In this document: piece by piece, positions 58,195 through 64,000 of the stretch
Position numbering within the stretch: the first letter of the stretch is position 1
Layout: each line of letters opens with the position of its first letter
Assembly: GCA_018340805.1 (NCBI GenBank)
Contig: JACMZG010001908.1
Coordinates: forward strand, 34,845,945-34,909,944
Length of the DNA stretch: 64,000 bases
From: Microvelia longipes
Lineage: Eukaryota > Arthropoda > Insecta > Hemiptera > Veliidae
Direction: 5' to 3'
Program-made: the position numbers and the translations under genes
The notes under the pieces: generated by a model
Database searches by the model: none
What the model was told of the DNA's origin: nothing
The model's input: the letters and a program-made list of their open reading frames with translations, nothing else

Positions 58195-59750
58195 TTATTC
58201 TTATATTGTTATTTTCCTTTTTTTCTTTACGTTGTTTTTTCCTCCTTTTTTTATAATTTTTTATATTCTTCTATAATTTTATACATAACAGGCATACTAA
58301 TGTTAACTAAATCAGTTTATAAGGTTTAAATACATTAAGTATAAAACATACTTCCAGTTTAATTATAATCTAGAAAGTAAAATTACTAATCTAAATATTA
58401 AAGAACAAAAAAAAACATTTTTTTTTTATAAAATCTATTAACACTTATGATAGATTAGATCGTGGGTAATTTATTAACATAAAAAAATTCAATGAAAACA
58501 AAGAAGATACGAGTTGGTCATTATTATGAATGTACCACATAGTAAAACGTTAAAATATGTATGTCATCCGTAACAACTGTAAATAATATATTAGTAGTAG
58601 AATTCAAGACATTTTTAGTAAGAAAGTATCTTTTTTAAAAAGGATTTAATTTCAAGTATAGAGAAAATTGCTCATATGGGACAACTTTGGAGTGTCTTGA
58701 GAACTTATAAAAATATTAAATTTTTGAAGGACCTTTTTACTTAAGTTTGTTAATTATGTTTGTAATAGGAACTTAAAAATACTTTAGTAAAAAAAATATG
58801 CATTAATGAACAAAAAAGTGGGATTCTTTGAGGTAAAAATAAATTCATATATGTAATAATCCGTGGTTTAATATTTCTTAAAATGTATGGATCAGGTAGA
58901 GGTGCTGGTTCAAGTAAAAAGACCCACCCGGTTTGATTTATAGATTTATAAGACCTGTTATTAATTTAAAAAAAATGATTTTATCCTATAATTTATATGC
59001 AGTTAACCAAAGATTATTATTTAGATTTTTTTAATAAAAAAAAGAGGTAGCTCTATTAAATTTAGATGACTATTTTTATTATGTTAAAAGAAAAGCTTTA
59101 AATTTAATAATTAGTATCAAAATATCATGTTAATCGGTATAATTTTTAACCTCTTTGACACACGTGAAACTATTTAATGACTTAAATTATCATAATCTGT
59201 GTCAAAAATTCACGAAAAAATATTAATAACATATTAGACTATCTTTGATTTAATTTGTCTATACATCGAGAGAAGAAAAAAATAAATTTATTAATAGCAC
59301 AAAGCTTTGATTAATTATGAATGATGATATGTATGATTATTTAATTAATACTACAAATTTTACTTTTAAAACATAAAAAAGTATTTATTAAATTTGCAGA
59401 GACTACTGTCATAGTTAATGAATCACTCTTTTGTAAAGTACAAAAACAAATACTCTGCAGGCATGGTAAAAAAATTTATAATTATTTTATATTTATATTA
59501 TATGCCTTATGAAAATTTTAAATAATATAAATTTTATTATAAGTATTATGTATTACTTTATGTATAAGTAGTATAAGTATCCAAAAGTTTTATGTAATAT
59601 GTTGTTCGCTCCAACAATTAATATTGTATAGCATTCCATCACAAAAAGCGCTGGTAACAGACACGCTTTAAATTATGATGAAAGATTAAAATAGCTTTTA
59701 ATAAATAAAGAGGCACCTAATATTACTTTTTACAACAGTTTTAACATTTT
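58195..59750. other. AT-rich stretch without recognised features
   Basis: No supported gene or clear repeat. Confidence 0.4.
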
Positions 59751-59756
59751 CGAGAG

Positions 59757-60232
59757 AAGGAGCTCAGAGATAGAGGCACTGAAAAGTTAACTATTTCAAC
59801 TTACGCACAGTAAGTCATGTAACTCGGAGATAGAGGCACGGAAAAGTTAACAATTTAAACTTACGCTAAGTAAGTCAAGGAACTCGGAGATAGAGGTACG
59901 GAAAAGGTAACAATTTAAACTTACGCTAAGTAAGTCAAGGAACTTGAAGATAGAGGTACGGAAAAGTTAACAATTTTAACTTACGCATAGTAAGTCATGG
60001 AACTCGGAGATAGAGGCACGGTAAAGTTAACAATTTAAACTTACGCTAAGTAAGTCAAGGAACTCGGAGATAGAGGTACGGAAAAGGTAACAATTTAAAC
60101 TTACGTGAAGTAAGTCAAGGAACTCGAAGATAGAGGTACGGAAAAATTAAAAATTTAAACTTACGCTAAGTAAGTCAAGGAACTCGGAGATAGAGGTACG
60201 GAAAATTTTACAATTTAAAGTCATTTTGACAG
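59757..60232. repeat. 60-bp minisatellite, nearly eight units
   Basis: Unit length is exactly 60 bp over seven registers (59761, 59821, 59881, 59941, 60001, 60061, 60121), plus a partial last unit from 60181. Each unit has AACTCGGAGATAGAGGTACG and CTTACGCTAAGTAAG, a small hairpin (CTTAC/GTAAG). A stray echo, AACTCGGAGAT, lies near 60291. Units 59881 and 60061 share GAAAAGGTAACA, suggesting higher-order duplication. Confidence 0.95.
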
Positions 60233-60902
60233 AGAGAGGAGGAAGAAGAAGAGACTCAAAATTACTTTATTTATATGGTACGTCAAAAAACTCGGAGATC
60301 TGGACAATTTTTAAATCTAATTTTAAGCCATGCAATAATTTACCCTCGAAAAGTTAAATTTTGCGTCGATCTGTCCCATTATTGATTAACATATTATATT
60401 TGTTTACAAAAACGATCATAACATTTATATCTTATATATTTAAAATATATAAAGCATAGAACTAAAATTAATTATCGCAAAAATATTATATAATCCTAAT
60501 ATTGTTGTAAAATAGTATACAAAAAATAAAGCATGTTATTGCAGTAATTAAAAACATTAATATAAAAAATTAAATTAATTAAATTTTAATAAAAAACATT
60601 AAAAATAATTCATTATAATTCCATAATTTTGGCGAATCATGTTTTATTATTACTTATCCTTGCAGATAGCGTTTTAATTATTACAATTAATAATAAAATT
60701 AAGGTATTCAATAAAAAATAACTGTGCAATAAGGGAAAGAACATTGAAACTTTGATCCACGAGGCCAAGGTATTCCACATACTGGTATCCAATATACATT
60801 CTTCAAATTAATTACAATTAAAAAAATTCATATATTGATACCCGACTTATATCCATTGCTTATATTGATTTAGAATCCTATCTGTATACTATATAATTAA
60901 AT

Positions 60903-61027
<125 letters not shown>

Positions 61028-61039
61028 GTTATGCTTTAT

Positions 61040-61891
61040 AACAAGAGCAGTTGCTTTAGAACTCGTTACTTAATTTTTATGGATCTTGTAAAGGAAATGT
61101 TCATATTTATCCTATTAGTTGTACAATACTGTGGGGGTATTGTAAGAGGTAATGCTTGTCTTTGGCATGTTTCACCGCATTTTCTTTAAAAAAATCAAAA
61201 ACATTATGAAAGGAGTGGTACTGCTATTGCTCAAGCTATAACTTGCAGAAATGAACTATTCAGCACAGAAGCGCGCATTCCAAAGGAAATTCGTCCGACA
61301 TGCGGATCTCTGCCGTCAGAATGTTTTTATTCTCAGAGAAATCTTAGTCAAGTGTATGGGATTAACTTCTAGCACTACAAGTATATGGCTCATATATAAT
61401 ACAAGTATCGTTTGAAACTTAATAGCAGCACACTCTAGTGAGGAATATAAAAAACTGAGTTAGTTCATTCTGTTTCCACTAGGTAGCAGAGTAGTTTTTA
61501 CTAGATTCTTCGCGTTTTAAAAATAAATTATGTTAGTACTTAAAGCTTATTATAATAAATTATCATATTATTATAAGATTTTTCGTTTTTGAATCAGTTT
61601 TATTGCTTCTATGATTTATTTATTGTAAATACATGCGATAAAAGCTTCGTGATCAATAAACAAATATATGTCAATCAATAAATGACATATATTTCGCGAC
61701 AGATTGTCACAAACATTATTTATTACGAACAAAATCTTGCATATTATAAAACATACATAATAAGTGTAAGATCGTTATCGCTGGATACTTTTATTTAACT
61801 TCTCCCGTAGATTTGAAATCTTTTCGTGTGTGTATATCTTTTTTGATCACTTTAAAATTAATTGATCTTTTACACACACACACACACACAC

Positions 61892-61976
<85 letters not shown>

Positions 61977-62235
61977 CAAGCCTATATTATATAAGCTTCA
62001 TAACTTACTGGTATAGCAATAGCAGTATCCACTCCTTTCACAATTTTTATTGGTTTTTTTTCAAAGGCAGTGCACTAAAACCTGTCAAAGACAAGCATTA
62101 CTTAAGTTTTAAATGAGTGCAAATAATGGTGAGTATAGTTTTGAACATCTAATAGGATAAATATGAACATTTCCTTTAATAAATCCATAAATTCTTAAGT
62201 AATAAGTAATAATACAACTGCTCATGTTATACAGC
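61040..62235. mobile_element. Large foldback with about 200-bp arms
   Basis: The left arm (about 61045-61250; GAGCAGTTG..., AAAGGAAATGTTCATATTTA, AATGCTTGTCTTTG, GAAAGGAGTGGTACTGCTAT) is repeated inverted at about 62015-62235. The centre holds a 'GCATTCCAAAGGAAATTC' repeat (61225-61330) and a CA/TA microsatellite (61872-61976). Arms are about 80% alike by eye. No transposase is seen. Confidence 0.65.
61872..61976. repeat. (CA)n-(TA)n compound microsatellite
   Basis: ACACAC to about 61892, then TA array with phase breaks. Reading frames across it are artefacts. Confidence 0.95.
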
Positions 62236-62520
62236 ATAAACCGGAAAATTGAGCAAAAATGGATGGTTAAGCACGAAAATATGCATTTTATAATGCCATT
62301 CCCCCGGTATGGTGTGGGGCTCTATGCCAAAATTATATATCACAGTAAATATAACAATAATTCAAAACATAAATTTTCAAGAAAAAAATAAATCGACTCA
62401 ACGTAGAATTGAAGCAGTGATGTTCAGAATACGAAGCCAATGTTCACGAGTCAGACCTAAAATAACATTACTTATTTTGTACCGCTCTAAACCAAATCGT
62501 TTGAGATGATCTTTAAATGA

Positions 62521-62800
62521 AAAAAAATCGGGTTCGGGGTGTCTCGAAACTTTTCTTCGTCACATCAGATTTGCTACGCCCTTCCTCTTTATTTCAGACT
62601 CGCTTTGCTCGTCCTCAGACGATAAATAAATTTATTTTACCACCCAGGCACTTGCCTCGCTCGATGCTGCCTAACTTTTATGATCCAACAAAACCATAGA
62701 TATACTTGCCGTATTTTAACGAGACAGTGTACTTATTTATTAAATAAACGGATACTTGTATTCTACTTAATTGGATTATTTTTGAATTTGATTTTTACTT
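62521..62800 (-). repeat. 5S-like composite repeat, copy 7
   Basis: Minus orientation, with the tail at 62524-62545. The body has CAGACTCGCTTTGCTCGTCC at about 62597-62616. Box C is largely deleted (only CCACCCAGGCA remains at about 62640-62650), while box A is kept as GTTAGGCAGCATCGAGCGAG near 62656-62676. The leader to 62800 includes AATAAATAAGTACACTGTCT. It abuts a plus-oriented leader unit at about 62805. Confidence 0.7.
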
Positions 62801-62804
62801 TTCC

Positions 62805-63240
62805 TCACCTTCTTATACAGAAGGTATATAGAGAAAAAGTATTGGTTTCACCCAAAAACTTTTAACCAGAAATTTCAGTTGAATTATCCATTTAAGGTTT
62901 TTTTAGGACATCTGAACCGATTTCAGCTTGATTCTGTTGTGTGTTCTGTGTCACGCATAACTCCAACTGTGTTTATACTAGGTAGTTGAAACTTGGTACA
63001 AAAATTAGATTTTAGGCCCGGAATATCAAAGTTTTATGTCACCATTAACTCTATTTGCTTAGTCAGCAAAATTTAAAAAAAACGTAAAAAATCGAAAAAT
63101 GACCCGATGAACTTAAAATTTGGCAGGAATATACCTCTTAGTATGACAAACAAATTTTCCGAATTTCGTTTTGATATTGGCCGCCATTTTGAAATTATTT
63201 ACTTTTGAAATTTAAACTTTTGACATTTAAACTTTTGACG
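62805..63240 (+). repeat. Composite repeat leader unit, plus strand
   Basis: It starts at ACAGAAGGTATATAGAGAAA, with GTAGTTGAAACTTGGTACAA, GAACTTAAAATTTGGCAGGA and CCGAATTTCGTTTTGATATT in order. It then diverges into GGCCGCCATTTTGAAATTAT. The 5S-like part is absent, so the 3' module differs from copies 1, 2 and 5. Confidence 0.6.
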
Positions 63241-63474
63241 AATACCAAAAGTATACACGTGTTTTTGACATATAACACGTCGTTGGAACCGCAAAAAAAT
63301 AGGAACAAATATGAAAAACTCAGATCAAAATCTACTAATTAGTTAAAAAATTACAAGCGAACTTAATTATTAATTAGTGCGACACTTTTGTTAAACGTAA
63401 AAGTTTGTTTACATCTGAAATTTAATAAAACCGAGTAAAAATCGGAACTTTTTCTCATTTAAGATTATGCGAAG

Positions 63475-63630
63475 TTTAACGTTCTTGTATCCTAAGTTTA
63501 AAAATCCTAGGCCATTTGCTAACCATCCTATTATCAGGACGAGCGAAGCGAGTCCGAAGTACATAAACTTTAGGTCATTGGTAACCATCCTATTCTGAGG
63601 ACGAGCGAAGCGAGTCCGAAGCATATAAAC
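63475..63630 (+). repeat. Tandem pair of the GGACGAGCGAAGCGAGTCC body unit
   Basis: The motif occurs perfectly at 63537-63555 and 63599-63617, 62 bp apart, inside a duplicated segment TAACCATCCTATT...CCGAAG.ATATAAAC. The neighbouring 5S head is absent. The minus-strand frame over it is repeat-derived. Confidence 0.7.
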
Positions 63631-63644
63631 TCTAGTTTTTAAAA

Positions 63645-64000
63645 AAAAAACGTAAACAAGTCTTTTGAAACTAATGCTAAAACGAGATGAAACTTATTAC
63701 ATAATCGATCTTTTATATGACTATTTGCGTCCCAAATCTCAAACCGCTCGACGAATTTTCCGCATTTTATGAATTTCTGACATTTCAATGACGTCATAAA
63801 CAAACTATTTTCGGCAAAAAACCTAGATTAAACGATTAGTTTTTGTACCAAGTTTCATCTCTCTACCATAAATACACACTGGCAGATAGGCAGACAATAT
63901 TTTTACGATTCGTCATTTATACCTTAGGTATATAGGAAAAATATTATACTTGCAAAAAAATCTGAAACCGGGATGTCACCTAAATCATCCGTTTCTTGTG
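63645..64000 (-). repeat. Composite repeat leader unit, minus strand
   Basis: Reverse complement of the leader: ACCAAGTTTCATCTCTCTAC, CATTTCAATGACGTCATAAA, ATTTATACCTTAGGTATATA and TCTGAAACCGGGATGTCACC. With 62805-63240 it forms inverted copies around the body pair at 63537-63617. It runs off the window end. Confidence 0.6.

Noticed and set aside
59757..60232. CRISPR-like array
   Set aside because: The 60-bp units are contiguous with no unique spacers; it is a minisatellite in eukaryotic DNA.

Overview
The window looks like intergenic or intronic DNA from an arthropod nuclear genome, most likely an insect. It is strongly AT-rich, has many (TA)n and (TG)n microsatellites, and is packed with decayed mobile elements: a BEL/Pao LTR element, a truncated LINE, a Penelope-like remnant and many MITE or foldback elements. 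I see no rRNA gene, intact tRNA gene, CRISPR array, bacterial operon or complete host protein gene. The only plausible host coding piece is a short candidate first exon near 4.2 kb, with a YY1-type motif upstream and a good splice donor. If it is real, much of the window could be its intron.

Layout. 0-8.3 kb: a 5S-like composite repeat, other dispersed repeats, the candidate exon, a TTAA-flanked MITE and several foldback elements. 11.6-14 kb: microsatellite, more composite and 5S-like copies, and a perfect 19-bp-arm hairpin. 15.3-17.8 kb: a compact BEL/Pao element with two 163-bp LTRs, a GCCAC target duplication and a broken gag but no pol. 18.2-21 kb: two copies of one foldback family, the first interrupted by another repeat. 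22.6-23.1 kb: a head-to-tail dimer of the 5S-like repeat. 25-26.5 kb: LINE and Penelope remnants. 35.96-36.26 kb: a GC-rich cluster of hairpins. 41.34-44.77 kb: a 3.4-kb block almost free of G on the plus strand. 45.2-45.9 kb: a 506-bp foldback beside a 5S-like copy. 57.4-58.2 kb: the most complete composite repeat. 59.75-60.23 kb: a 60-bp minisatellite. 61-64 kb: a large foldback and several composite copies.

The most interesting thread is a repeat family in which a 5S-rRNA-like segment, with recognisable box A and box C of the internal RNA polymerase III promoter, is joined on one side to a microsatellite-bearing unit and on the other to a body made of repeats of GGACGAGCGAAGCGAGTCC, a motif containing the d(GCGAAGC) mini-hairpin core. 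At least seven copies or fragments can be read by eye. The same GCTTCGC/GCGAAGC core also caps the hairpins of the 36-kb cluster. All homologies were judged by eye; no alignment or database search was run.
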